Positions 1 through 7,297 of a stretch of 64,000 bases of DNA are shown one piece after another. The translations under genes and the position numbers were made by a program. Source of the DNA: JAVDCA01 sp035293985 (GTDB taxonomy: Bacteria > Pseudomonadota > Alphaproteobacteria > Rhizobiales > Xanthobacteraceae); assembly GCA_035293985.1 (NCBI GenBank), contig DATGLS010000012.1, positions 186,001-250,000 on the forward strand. The letters run 5' to 3'. The stretch's first letter is position 1, and the number at the start of each line of letters is the position of its first letter. The notes beneath the pieces were generated by a model, which searched no databases, was not told where the DNA came from, and was given only the letters and a program-made list of their open reading frames with translations.

Positions 1-879
1 GATGATCGCGGCTCGGGTTTCGTGGGTGATGGAGGCGGAGTGAGGCTGCAGCACCACGTTGCCAAGCGCCAGGAAGCGCGGATCGATCCGCGGCTCGTCG
101 GCGAACACATCGAGCGCCGCGCCGGCGATGCGGCCCTGTTCCAGCGCATCCAGCAGCGCCGCCTCATCGACCACCGAGCCGCGCGCGACGTTGACCAGGT
201 AGCCGGCCGGCCCCAGCGCCTCCAGGGCCGCGGCACCGATCAAGTGGCGCGTGCCGGCGTCGCCGACGCAGGACAGCACCAGCACGTCCGCCGTGGCGGC
301 GAGCTCGCGCGGATCGCCGACATACGTGTATGGCGCATCCGCCTGTTGTCGCCGGCCGTGATACGCGACCGTCATGCCGAGCGCGGTTGCGCGCGCCGCA
401 ATGCTGCGGCCGATTTTGCCAAGCCCGACGATTCCCATGGTCTTGCCGGCGACGCGTGTCGACGGCGCCATGCGTTCCTTGAGCCAGCGGCCCGCCCGCA
501 CGAAATGATCCGCCTCGACCACCCGTCGCATGATGGCGAAGGTCAAGGCAATCGCCGCCTCGGCGACGTCCTCGGTGAGCTCGTCGGGCGTGTGACACAC
601 GGCGATGCCGCGGCGGCGCGCCGCCGCGAGATCGATGCGCTCCAGCCCGACGCCCTGCGACACGATGAGACCGAGATCGGGCACTGCTGCCATCATGGCC
701 TCGTCGAAGCCGCGCATGCCGGTCGTCACCGCGACGTCGAATCCCGCAGTGGTCGCGAACGGACCGCTGGGCGCGCTCAAGGATGCATGATCGACGAGGT
801 CGTAGGCGCGGTCGAACGCCGCGCGCAGGTCGGCCGGGATCGTCGCAACGACGAGGAGGCGGTGTCGGGGCTCTGCCAT
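1..879 (-). CDS. D-2-hydroxyacid dehydrogenase (C-terminus cut by window)
   Basis: NAD(P)-dependent dehydrogenase of the D-2-hydroxyacid family, which interconverts 2-oxo acids and D-2-hydroxy acids in the cytoplasm. The 293 visible codons start at an ATG (MAEPRHRL) and run open to base 1. Family length is about 310-320, so roughly 20-25 residues are missing. The Rossmann signature GLGKIG is at residues 152-157 after GKTMGIV. The catalytic triad is recognisable as Arg in NVARGSVVDE, Glu in FADEPRID and His in LQPHSAS near the visible end. It is divergent from the fumarase-like pair and may share a control region with it. A glyoxylate/hydroxypyruvate-type role is possible; the substrate cannot be read from sequence. 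Confidence 0.9.
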   Translation of the reverse strand, partial: MAEPRHRLLVVATIPADLRAAFDRAYDLVDHASLSAPSGPFATTAGFDVAVTTGMRGFDEAMMAAVPDLGLIVSQGVGLERIDLAAARRRGIAVCHTPDELTEDVAEAAIALTFAIMRRVVEADHFVRAGRWLKERMAPSTRVAGKTMGIVGLGKIGRSIAARATALGMTVAYHGRRQQADAPYTYVGDPRELAATADVLVLSCVGDAGTRHLIGAAALEALGPAGYLVNVARGSVVDEAALLDALEQGRIAGAALDVFADEPRIDPRFLALGNVVLQPHSASITHETRAAII

Positions 880-942
880 CGGCAAGCGTCCTCATGCGGC
901 GATCGGCGCACCGTCTTGGGGTGGCATCCGCGATGGTCGATA

Positions 943-975
943 TCGACAAAGGTCATATAGCTGGTATATTGACCT
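943..975 (+). promoter_or_regulatory. Candidate promoter with overlapping GGTCA/TGACC operator
   Basis: In the divergent spacer, TCGACA (943-948) and TATATT (965-970) are 16 bp apart and make a plausible -35/-10 pair for the plus-strand fumarase operon. An inverted repeat AGGTCA/TGACCT (950-955 and 970-975) overlaps the -10. The same half-sites recur at 2565-2586, so a shared regulator is likely. No regulator gene lies next to it in the visible sequence. Confidence 0.45.
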
Positions 976-1028
976 AAACGCAAGGGGCGCGACGGATCCC
1001 GGCCGAGGCACGGGGATGGAGAACGACG

Positions 1029-1895
1029 GTGTCGATCACCTATGCGCAGGTCAAGGCGGCGGCCGCCGAGCTCTACGGTGCCGCGCTCAAGAAGATCCCC
1101 GAGGATACCAAGGATGCGCTGCGGAACGCGGCCGATGCGGAGAGCAACGACGGCGCGAAGAAGATCCTTGCGATGATGATCAGAAGCGCGCAGGCCGCGG
1201 AGAGCTCCAGCCGTCACGTCTGCTCCGACGCCGGCATCCCGACCTATTTCGTCAGGATCGGCACCGCGGCGCGGCTCGATGGCAGCATCCGGCAGGCGAT
1301 CTCCGACGGCTTCGACCATCTCGTCGCCACGATCGAGCCGCCGATCCTCAAGCACGTCACCAACCCGTTGACGCTCGAGCGCGGCTACAAGGGCAAGGAC
1401 ATGCCGATCGTCAGTTTCGATCTGGTGGACGATGCCGACTACGTCGAGATCACCTGCTCCCCGAAGGCGCTCGGTTCCGGCCGCTGGGCGGCACTGGAGA
1501 TCTTCAGCTTCCCGACCCTCGACGTCATCGAGAAATACGTCATGGACTGCGTCCTGCGCGCCGGCTCGCAGCATTGCCCCCCGGTGGTGATCGGCGTCGG
1601 CATCGGCGGCACCTTCGACCACTGTGCCAAGATCGCCAAGCTCGCGACGCTGCGGCCGTTTGGCAAGACCAACCCGGAACCGATCCTCGCCGCCATGGCG
1701 CGCTTGCTGCAGGCGGTGAACCGGACCGGCTTCGGCCCGATGGGCACCGGCGGCGACACAACGGCGCTCGCCGTCCACGTCGAGTACGCCTCCGGCCATG
1801 GCTTCACGCCGGTGGCAGTCTGCTTCAACTGCTGGATCAACCGGCGCGCCGCGATGCGCATCTATAATGACGGCCGCGTCGAGCGCTTCGAATAG
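1029..1895 (+). CDS. Class I fumarase / L(+)-tartrate dehydratase-type hydro-lyase, alpha subunit
   Basis: Catalytic [4Fe-4S] subunit of a two-subunit hydro-lyase of the FumA N-terminal/TtdA family, which adds or removes water on dicarboxylic hydroxy acids. The start is GTG (VSITYAQV), 288 aa, close to TtdA length. Three cysteines sit in the positions expected for cluster ligands: HVCSDAG (about residue 65), QHCPPVVIGVGIGG (about 180) and FNCWINRR (about 270). The beta subunit begins 11 bases downstream. The neighbours are Bug-type binding proteins and an aconitase-like pair, so the substrate is probably a hydroxy-di- or tricarboxylate rather than housekeeping malate/fumarate. Tartrate dehydratase and mesaconase are alternatives. 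Confidence 0.88.
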   Translation: MSITYAQVKAAAAELYGAALKKIPEDTKDALRNAADAESNDGAKKILAMMIRSAQAAESSSRHVCSDAGIPTYFVRIGTAARLDGSIRQAISDGFDHLVATIEPPILKHVTNPLTLERGYKGKDMPIVSFDLVDDADYVEITCSPKALGSGRWAALEIFSFPTLDVIEKYVMDCVLRAGSQHCPPVVIGVGIGGTFDHCAKIAKLATLRPFGKTNPEPILAAMARLLQAVNRTGFGPMGTGGDTTALAVHVEYASGHGFTPVAVCFNCWINRRAAMRIYNDGRVERFE

Positions 1896-1905
1896 GGCAG
1901 CCGCG

Positions 1906-2538
1906 ATGGCCGAGGTCAAATCCGTGCGCCTGCCGACGTCGGAAGCCGACGTGCGCGCGCTGCGCGTCGGCGATTTCGTGCTGCTGTCCGGCGAGATCGT
2001 GGTCACCGCGGGCCTGCCGACCCACGAGCGCATCCAGGAGTACATGGACGCCGGCCGCGCGCTGCCGATCGATCTCGTCGGCGGCACGCTGTTCCATCTC
2101 GGCAGCTACAGCCAGGAGACTGACGGCGCCTTCGAGGTGCTGTACATGAACCCGACCACCAGCACACGGTTCAACCCTTTCATGCCGCGGTTCATTCGCC
2201 AGCTCGGGCTGCGCGCGGTCGGCGGCAAGGGCGGCCTCGATCTCGCCAGCGCGCAGGCGATGAAGGAAGTCGGCTGCGTCTATTTGTCGTTCCTCGGCGG
2301 CGGCTGTGCGCTGCATTCCGACGCGATCAAGCGCATCGTCGAGGTCGCGTGGAGTGATCTCATAGCCCACTACCGGCTGGTCAAGCTCGAGGTGCAGGAT
2401 CTCGGGCCGCTGACGGTCGCGATCGACAGCACCGGGGCGAGCCTCTACGACGAGCTGTCGCGCGCCGCCACTGCTCGCATGCCGCAGATTCTGCGCGATC
2501 TCGACGCCGCCCGCGCCGCCGCCGCCGGCCGCGGTTGA
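1906..2538 (+). CDS. Class I fumarase / tartrate dehydratase-type hydro-lyase, beta subunit
   Basis: Partner of the preceding alpha subunit, corresponding to the C-terminal fumarase domain (TtdB-like), 210 aa from ATG (MAEVKSVRL). Family features visible are LRVGDFVLLSGEIVVTAG near the N-terminus, NPTTSTRF about residue 82 (the usual GPTTS motif with N for G) and LRAVGGKGGL about residue 105, the conserved glycine/lysine loop. Spacing of 11 bases after the alpha subunit indicates one operon. The C-terminus is Ala/Arg-rich (DLDAARAAAAGRG). The subunit pairing is certain; the hydroxy acid handled is not. Confidence 0.88.
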   Translation: MAEVKSVRLPTSEADVRALRVGDFVLLSGEIVVTAGLPTHERIQEYMDAGRALPIDLVGGTLFHLGSYSQETDGAFEVLYMNPTTSTRFNPFMPRFIRQLGLRAVGGKGGLDLASAQAMKEVGCVYLSFLGGGCALHSDAIKRIVEVAWSDLIAHYRLVKLEVQDLGPLTVAIDSTGASLYDELSRAATARMPQILRDLDAARAAAAGRG

Positions 2539-2562
2539 CCGGCCCGCCAGATGGGCTAATGA

Positions 2563-2586
2563 TATAAGGTCAGTCTATTGACCTTA
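2563..2586 (+). promoter_or_regulatory. Perfect inverted repeat TAAGGTCA-N6-TGACCTTA with possible -10
   Basis: Eight-base arms at 2565-2572 and 2579-2586 form a perfect palindrome with a 6-bp spacer. TATAAG (2563-2568) overlaps its left edge and could be a -10. It sits 33 bases before the first Bug gene. The half-sites match those at 950-975, suggesting one regulator for both transcription units, although the spacer differs (6 versus 14 bp). Confidence 0.5.
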
Positions 2587-2618
2587 GTGCCGGCCAAGCC
2601 CGGCCTGCAGGGGAGGGC

Positions 2619-3602
2619 GTGATGGGTCGGCGCAAAAGAGCGACGGGATGTGCGGCAGCGGCTGCACTACTCGCCTGCCTCGGCGCGGGCACGCTGGCCC
2701 AGGACTTCCCAACCCACGTGATCCAGCTGGTCAATCCCTACGCCGCCGGCGGGCCGGCGGATCTGCTGGCGCGCACCATCGCGTCGGGTATGACGAGCCG
2801 GCTCGGCCGCCAGGTGGTCGTCGTCAACAAGGTCGGCGCCAGCACCGCGATCGGAGCCAATTTCGTCGCCCACGCGGCGCCAGACGGCTACACGCTGCTC
2901 ATCGCCGGTGCGACAACGCACGCCATCATGCCGGTGCTGGTGCCCAAGGTCGGCTACGAGGGGATCGCGGATTTCGCGCCGGTCTCGATGGTCGCCAACG
3001 TGCCCAACGTGCTGGTGATCCGCGCTTCGCTGCCGGTGCACAGCATCCAGGAGCTCGTCGCGTACGCCAAGGCCAATCCGGGCAAGCTCAACTTCGCGTC
3101 GGTCGGCGTCGGCAGCCAGCCGCACCTCGCCGGCGAGCTGTTCAAGCAGATGACCGGCGTCGACATCGTGCATGTGCCGTATACCGGCGCCGCGCCGGCG
3201 ACCACCGACCTTCTCGCCGGTACCATGGACTTGGGATTTCTCAATGCGCCGCAACTGCTGCCGCACATCCAGTCTGGCGCGCTGCGGGCGCTCGCCGTCA
3301 CCACGCTCAAGCGCGCCGCGCAACTGCCCGACGTCCCGACCCTCGACGAGCTCGGGCTCAAGGGCTTCGACATCGGCACCTGGTATGGCATCTCGGCGCC
3401 GGTCCGGACGCCGCAGCCAGTCGTTGCCAAGCTCGCGGACACCATCGCCCAGGTGCTGCGCACGCTCGCGATGGCAGACAAGATCACGTCGCAGGGCGCC
3501 GAGATATTCCTGCTCGGCCCCGACGCGTTCGCCACCTATCTCAGGAAAGACGCTGCTCGCATGGCGCAGGTGATCAAGACCGCGCACATCCACATCGAAT
3601 GA
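2619..3602 (+). CDS. Bug/TctC-family tripartite tricarboxylate transporter binding protein
   Basis: Periplasmic solute-binding protein of the Bug (TctC) family, 327 aa, the usual length. An N-terminal signal peptide (MGRRKRAT followed by an Ala/Leu core, cleavage near GTLAQ about residue 27) targets it to the periplasm. The ligand-binding loop PYAAGGPADLLAR lies at about 40-52, and PDGYTLLIAG and HVPYTGAAPATTDLLAG are further family signatures. GTG at 2619 is followed at once by ATG, and either could start translation. No TctA or TctB membrane subunit is in the window, so it either works with distant TctAB or senses ligand. It is followed closely by a second, clearly different paralogue. Confidence 0.92.
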   Translation: MMGRRKRATGCAAAAALLACLGAGTLAQDFPTHVIQLVNPYAAGGPADLLARTIASGMTSRLGRQVVVVNKVGASTAIGANFVAHAAPDGYTLLIAGATTHAIMPVLVPKVGYEGIADFAPVSMVANVPNVLVIRASLPVHSIQELVAYAKANPGKLNFASVGVGSQPHLAGELFKQMTGVDIVHVPYTGAAPATTDLLAGTMDLGFLNAPQLLPHIQSGALRALAVTTLKRAAQLPDVPTLDELGLKGFDIGTWYGISAPVRTPQPVVAKLADTIAQVLRTLAMADKITSQGAEIFLLGPDAFATYLRKDAARMAQVIKTAHIHIE

Positions 3603-3634
3603 TGCGGGCACGAAGATCGGCCGTGGAGGCGCAG

Positions 3635-4600
3635 ATGAGAAGCTGGAGATTGGTCGCAGCCGTGGTGGGCGCGCTCGCGGCCACGTCGCCCGTCGCGGCG
3701 CAGGATTATCCGTCGCGGCCCATTCACATGATCGTGCCGTTCGCGGCGGGCGGCCCGGCCGATATCCTGGCGCGCGCCATCGCGCCGGCGCTCGGCGCGC
3801 ATCTCAAGCAGACCATCATCGTCGAGAACAGGGGTGGCGCCGGGGGCGTGCTCGGCGTCGGCACGCTCGCCAAGGCGGCGCCCGACGGCTACACCATCGG
3901 CTTGACCGGCCCCGGCGCGGTCCTCGCGGCGCCGTTCATGATGAAGACGCCCTACGACGTGCAGCGCGATCTCGCGCCGCTGACCGTGGTCGCCCGTGTC
4001 AACGGCGTGATCGTCGTCTCGCCGACGACCGGCTACAAGTCGCTCGCCGACCTCGTCGCCTATGCGAAAGCCCATCCCGGTGCGGTCACGTTCGCGTCCG
4101 CCGGCTCGGGGACGAGCATCCATCTCGCCGGCGAGCTCCTCAACATGGAAGCCGGTGTCAAGCTGGTGCACGTACCATATCGTGGCGCCGCGCCGGCCGT
4201 CACCGATCTGCTCGGCGGACATGTCGCCGTGATGATCCCCGATCTTCCCGTCGTGCTGCCGCACATTCGCGCCGGCAGACTGATCGCGCTCGCCGTGACC
4301 AGCAAGACGCGCTCGCCGCTGTTGCCCGATGTCCCGACCACCGCCGAAGCCGGGCTGCCCGGCGTGCTGTCCGACAGCCTCTACGGCCTGATCGCGCCCG
4401 CCAACACGCCGGCGCCGGTCCTCGCGCAGCTGCAGGCGGCCGCCGTCGCGGCGCTGCACGATCCTCAGCCCGTCCACGACATCGAGACCCAAGGTGCGAT
4501 GCCGTCGCCGACCAGTGCCGCGGCGTACATGCAGCTGCTCGCCGATGAGCGCGAGAAATGGCACAAGGTGATCGAGGCGAGCGGCGCGCGCATGGAATAG
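3635..4600 (+). CDS. Bug/TctC-family binding protein, second tandem copy
   Basis: Second Bug-family periplasmic binding protein, 321 aa. The ATG at 3635 is chosen because GGAGG lies 7 bases upstream and the following MRSWRLVAAVVGALAATSP is a typical signal peptide ending VAAQ; in-frame ATGs at 3599 and 3602 would put an Arg-rich tail before it. Signatures are PFAAGGPADILAR, PDGYTIGLTG and HVPYRGAAPAVTDLLGG. The tandem paralogues are too diverged to be a recent duplication. Context with dehydratases suggests uptake or sensing of the organic acid they process. Confidence 0.92.
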   Translation: MRSWRLVAAVVGALAATSPVAAQDYPSRPIHMIVPFAAGGPADILARAIAPALGAHLKQTIIVENRGGAGGVLGVGTLAKAAPDGYTIGLTGPGAVLAAPFMMKTPYDVQRDLAPLTVVARVNGVIVVSPTTGYKSLADLVAYAKAHPGAVTFASAGSGTSIHLAGELLNMEAGVKLVHVPYRGAAPAVTDLLGGHVAVMIPDLPVVLPHIRAGRLIALAVTSKTRSPLLPDVPTTAEAGLPGVLSDSLYGLIAPANTPAPVLAQLQAAAVAALHDPQPVHDIETQGAMPSPTSAAAYMQLLADEREKWHKVIEASGARME

Positions 4601-4638
4601 GGCACGACCGCGGGCGGCATTTATTTTCGAGGGCAGGC

Positions 4639-5940
4639 GTGGGTCAGACAGTTGCGCAGAAGATCGTCGCGCGGGCGGCCGGCCGCGACACGGTGGAGGC
4701 GGGCGACTACGTCACCGTCTCGCCCGACTACACCTGCTGCCAGGAGCTCGCTTGGCAGACCCGCAAGCGGATGATGCAGGAGATCGGCGTCGATCGCGTG
4801 GCGCGGCCCGACAAGGTCATCATGGTGGTGGATCACACCACCTCGGCCGCGATGGGATCGAGCTATCACGTCAATCATCGCGAGATGAAGGATTTCGCCT
4901 TTCGCCACGGCGTCGACAATTTCTTCGGCGCCGGCAGCGGGCTGCGTCACCTGGTGCTGACCGAGAAGGGGTTTGCCCGTCCCGGCCTCCTCGTCTTCTC
5001 CGATGAGCCGAACATCGCCAGCATCGGAGTGGTGGGCGCCTTGAACATCGCGGTATCGTCGGAGGTGGTGGCGACCCAGATCGCCGATGAGAACTGGATG
5101 ATGGTGCCGAAGTCGGCACGGATCACGCTCGACGGCCGCCTGCCGTTCGGTACGCTGCTGCGCGATCTCGCCCAGATCCTGATCCGCGACTATGCGCGCA
5201 CCGACACGCTGTCGCAGTCGTGCATCGAGTTCGTTGGGCCGGCAATCGCCGGCTTGAGCCTCGACGAGCGCCAGTCGCTCCTCGCCTGCGCTTACCACAC
5301 CGGCGCCGACACGGCGCTGATGCCGGTCGACGCGCCGGCGCTGGCCTATGCACGAGAACGCGCCCAGCGTCGCCCGTTCCATCTGCTCGAGAGCGACACG
5401 GACGCCGTCTACGTGCACGAGGCGGCCTACGACCTCGCTGCGGTCTCGCCGATGGTCACCGTGCCACCGGAGCTGCACGGCGCGGTGCCGGTCGAAGATG
5501 TCGCCGGGCTCGCCATTCATCAGGCGGCCCTCGGGTCCTGCGCCAACAACCGGCTCGACGACCTGCGCGCCGCCGCGGCGATCCTGCGTGGCCGCAGGGT
5601 CGACCGCGCGGTGACGATGTACATCACGCCGGGCAGCCGCGCGGTGTATGCCCAGGCGGCGACCGAAGGCCTGCTCGCGGTGTTCATGGAGGCCGGCGCG
5701 ACCGTTCTGGCGCCGGGCTGCACGACCTGCTGGGGCTACGAGGGGGTGCTGTCCGACGGCGAGGTGCAGATCTCGACCCATCAGATGAACTATCACGGCC
5801 GCAACGGCAGCCGCAGCGCGCGCTCGTATCTGGCGAGTCCCTATGTGGTTGCGGCGTCGGCGGTCGCCGGCCGGATCGCCGATCCGCGTCCGCTGCTCGC
5901 CGAGCCCGCACGGGCATGGCAACCGAGGGAGCCGCGATGA
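4639..5940 (+). CDS. Aconitase/3-isopropylmalate dehydratase-family large subunit
   Basis: Large [4Fe-4S] subunit of a split aconitase-superfamily hydro-lyase (LeuC/DmdA-like), 433 aa from GTG (VGQTVAQK) with GAGGG upstream. Cluster ligands are retained: Cys in LGSCANN (about residue 300) and the CTTC pair in APGCTTCWG (about 360-363). VVDHTTSA near residue 60 matches the family VxDHT motif. The motif after the cluster reads MNYHGRNG where LeuC has a NRNFEGRQG-type sequence, so the substrate is unlikely to be isopropylmalate. The small subunit overlaps its stop. Candidates are citramalate, homocitrate, dimethylmalate or similar; the function is a prediction at superfamily level. Confidence 0.85.
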   Translation: MGQTVAQKIVARAAGRDTVEAGDYVTVSPDYTCCQELAWQTRKRMMQEIGVDRVARPDKVIMVVDHTTSAAMGSSYHVNHREMKDFAFRHGVDNFFGAGSGLRHLVLTEKGFARPGLLVFSDEPNIASIGVVGALNIAVSSEVVATQIADENWMMVPKSARITLDGRLPFGTLLRDLAQILIRDYARTDTLSQSCIEFVGPAIAGLSLDERQSLLACAYHTGADTALMPVDAPALAYARERAQRRPFHLLESDTDAVYVHEAAYDLAAVSPMVTVPPELHGAVPVEDVAGLAIHQAALGSCANNRLDDLRAAAAILRGRRVDRAVTMYITPGSRAVYAQAATEGLLAVFMEAGATVLAPGCTTCWGYEGVLSDGEVQISTHQMNYHGRNGSRSARSYLASPYVVAASAVAGRIADPRPLLAEPARAWQPREPR

Positions 5941-6455
5941 CGACGCGAATCAGCGGCCGGGTGTGGAAGTTCGGCGACAACATCAGCGCCGACGACGGCA
6001 TCATCCAGTATTCGCAGGTGCCGAGCCTCGACACCTTCGACATACCCGCCCTCAAGGCGATGTGCTTCGCCGAGCTGGCGCCGCGCTTCCGTGCCGAGGT
6101 CCGCACCGGCGACATCGTGGTCGCCGGCCGCAATTTCGGCCACCACAGTCATCAGCACGCCTGCGTCGCCATGAAGGAGTGCGGAATCGCGGCCTGCGTG
6201 GTCGAATCCACCGATTCCGCCTTCATCCGCAAGGCGCTCAACATCGGGCTGCCGATCATCGTGTGCCCGGGCATCACCGCGCTGGTCGATCAGGGCGAGC
6301 TGCTCGAAGCCGATCTCGCGACTGGCGGGATCCGCAACGTCGCCACCACGGCGATGCTGTGCGCCCGGCCGTTCTCGGCCCGCATGCTCGAGATCTGGTG
6401 CGCCGGCGGCTTTGCGAGCGCCATGCGGCGCAAGCTTCTTCCGGCCAAGGAATGA
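5937..6455 (+). CDS. Aconitase/3-isopropylmalate dehydratase-family small subunit, atypical
   Basis: Swivelling small subunit (LeuD-like) for the preceding large subunit, 172 aa, translationally coupled through an ATGA overlap. The fold signature WKFGDNISADDGI (about 11-23) and the GRNFG loop (about 62-66) are present. Where LeuD and aconitase have a CGSSRE/D sequence contacting the substrate, this protein reads HHSHQHAC, so the conserved Ser-Ser-Arg is absent. The frame is intact and the rest of the domain is conserved, so this looks like altered specificity rather than decay. Pairing with the large subunit is near certain; chemistry is unknown. Confidence 0.82.
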   Translation: MTTRISGRVWKFGDNISADDGIIQYSQVPSLDTFDIPALKAMCFAELAPRFRAEVRTGDIVVAGRNFGHHSHQHACVAMKECGIAACVVESTDSAFIRKALNIGLPIIVCPGITALVDQGELLEADLATGGIRNVATTAMLCARPFSARMLEIWCAGGFASAMRRKLLPAKE

Positions 6456-6458
6456 GAC

Positions 6459-7082
6459 ATGGACTACGATCCACGCACTGAGCCGCACAAATTGGCGCAC
6501 GATCCCGTCACCTCGCTCGTGGTCCCGCGCCCTATCGGCTGGATTTCGACGATCGGGCGGAGCGGGGTCGTCAACCTCGCGCCTTACAGCTTCTTCAATC
6601 TCATCGCCGGCAAGCCGCCGTTCGTGATGTTCGCCAGCAACCCCCGCAAGCACTCGCAGCAAAATGCCGAAACCACCGGCGAGTTCGTCGCCAACATCGC
6701 GACATGGGAGCTGCGCGAGGAGATGAATCGCAGCGCCGCGGACTACGCTGATGACAAGAGCGAGCCTGAAATAGTAGGACTCGAGATGGTGCCGTCGCGC
6801 GTCGTCAAGCCGCCGCGCGTCGCCCGCTCGCCGATCTCGCTGGAATGCCAGTACCAGCAGACCATCGCGCTGGCGCGCTCGAACGGGCAGGCAACCACGT
6901 CGTCCGTGGTGATCGGGGAGGTGGTCAACGTCCACATCGACGACGGGGTGATCCGCGACGGCCTCATCGACCTCTCCCGCATCCGGCCGCTCGCGCGGCT
7001 CGGCTACATGGACTACACGGTGGTCGATAACATCTTCACCATGGTGCGCGTCGACACCGCGGATCGGCCGGGGGCGGATTAG
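6459..7082 (+). CDS. Flavin reductase-like FMN-binding split-barrel protein
   Basis: Flavoredoxin/flavin-reductase-like protein of the FMN-binding split-barrel family, 207 aa, starting 3 bases after the small subunit. The family core PRPIGWISTIGRSGVVNLAPYS lies at about 23-44, with SFFNLIAGKPPFVMF and the fold-typical NGQATTSSVVIGEVVNVHI segment later. It probably binds FMN in the cytoplasm and acts as an NAD(P)H-flavin reductase or flavoprotein partner. Operon position suggests a role in the same acid-degradation pathway, perhaps supplying reduced flavin or reducing a pathway intermediate; neither can be told from sequence. Confidence 0.82.
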   Translation: MDYDPRTEPHKLAHDPVTSLVVPRPIGWISTIGRSGVVNLAPYSFFNLIAGKPPFVMFASNPRKHSQQNAETTGEFVANIATWELREEMNRSAADYADDKSEPEIVGLEMVPSRVVKPPRVARSPISLECQYQQTIALARSNGQATTSSVVIGEVVNVHIDDGVIRDGLIDLSRIRPLARLGYMDYTVVDNIFTMVRVDTADRPGAD

Positions 7083-7118
7083 TGCAGATCCCAGATACCC
7101 CGACGCTTGCGCGCAAAC

Positions 7119-7144
7119 GGTGCGCACGCTTCGCTTTGCGCACC
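7119..7144 (+). terminator. Stem-loop downstream of the acid-catabolic operon
   Basis: Arms GGTGCGCA (7119-7126) and TGCGCACC (7137-7144) with a 10-base loop lie 36 bases after the flavin-reductase stop. There is no T-run, so it is a weak terminator candidate or a processing hairpin. Confidence 0.3.
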
Positions 7145-7297
7145 CTGCGAATTGCTGAATGGTTAACGGCGCGCTGATCGTTCACGCGCGTCGCGGCAAA
7201 AATGCCAGCGCGATCAACGTCCGCACCGGCTGCGCAACGAATTATAAACCATATCGCTTTACGGTTGCGTCGATCCGACGTGATCGGCGAGTCGAAT

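Noticed and set aside
777..2087. A long minus-strand frame across the hydroxyacid dehydrogenase 5' end and fumarase genes
   Set aside because: It overlaps genes with clear domains on the other strand or frame and shows no recognisable domain.
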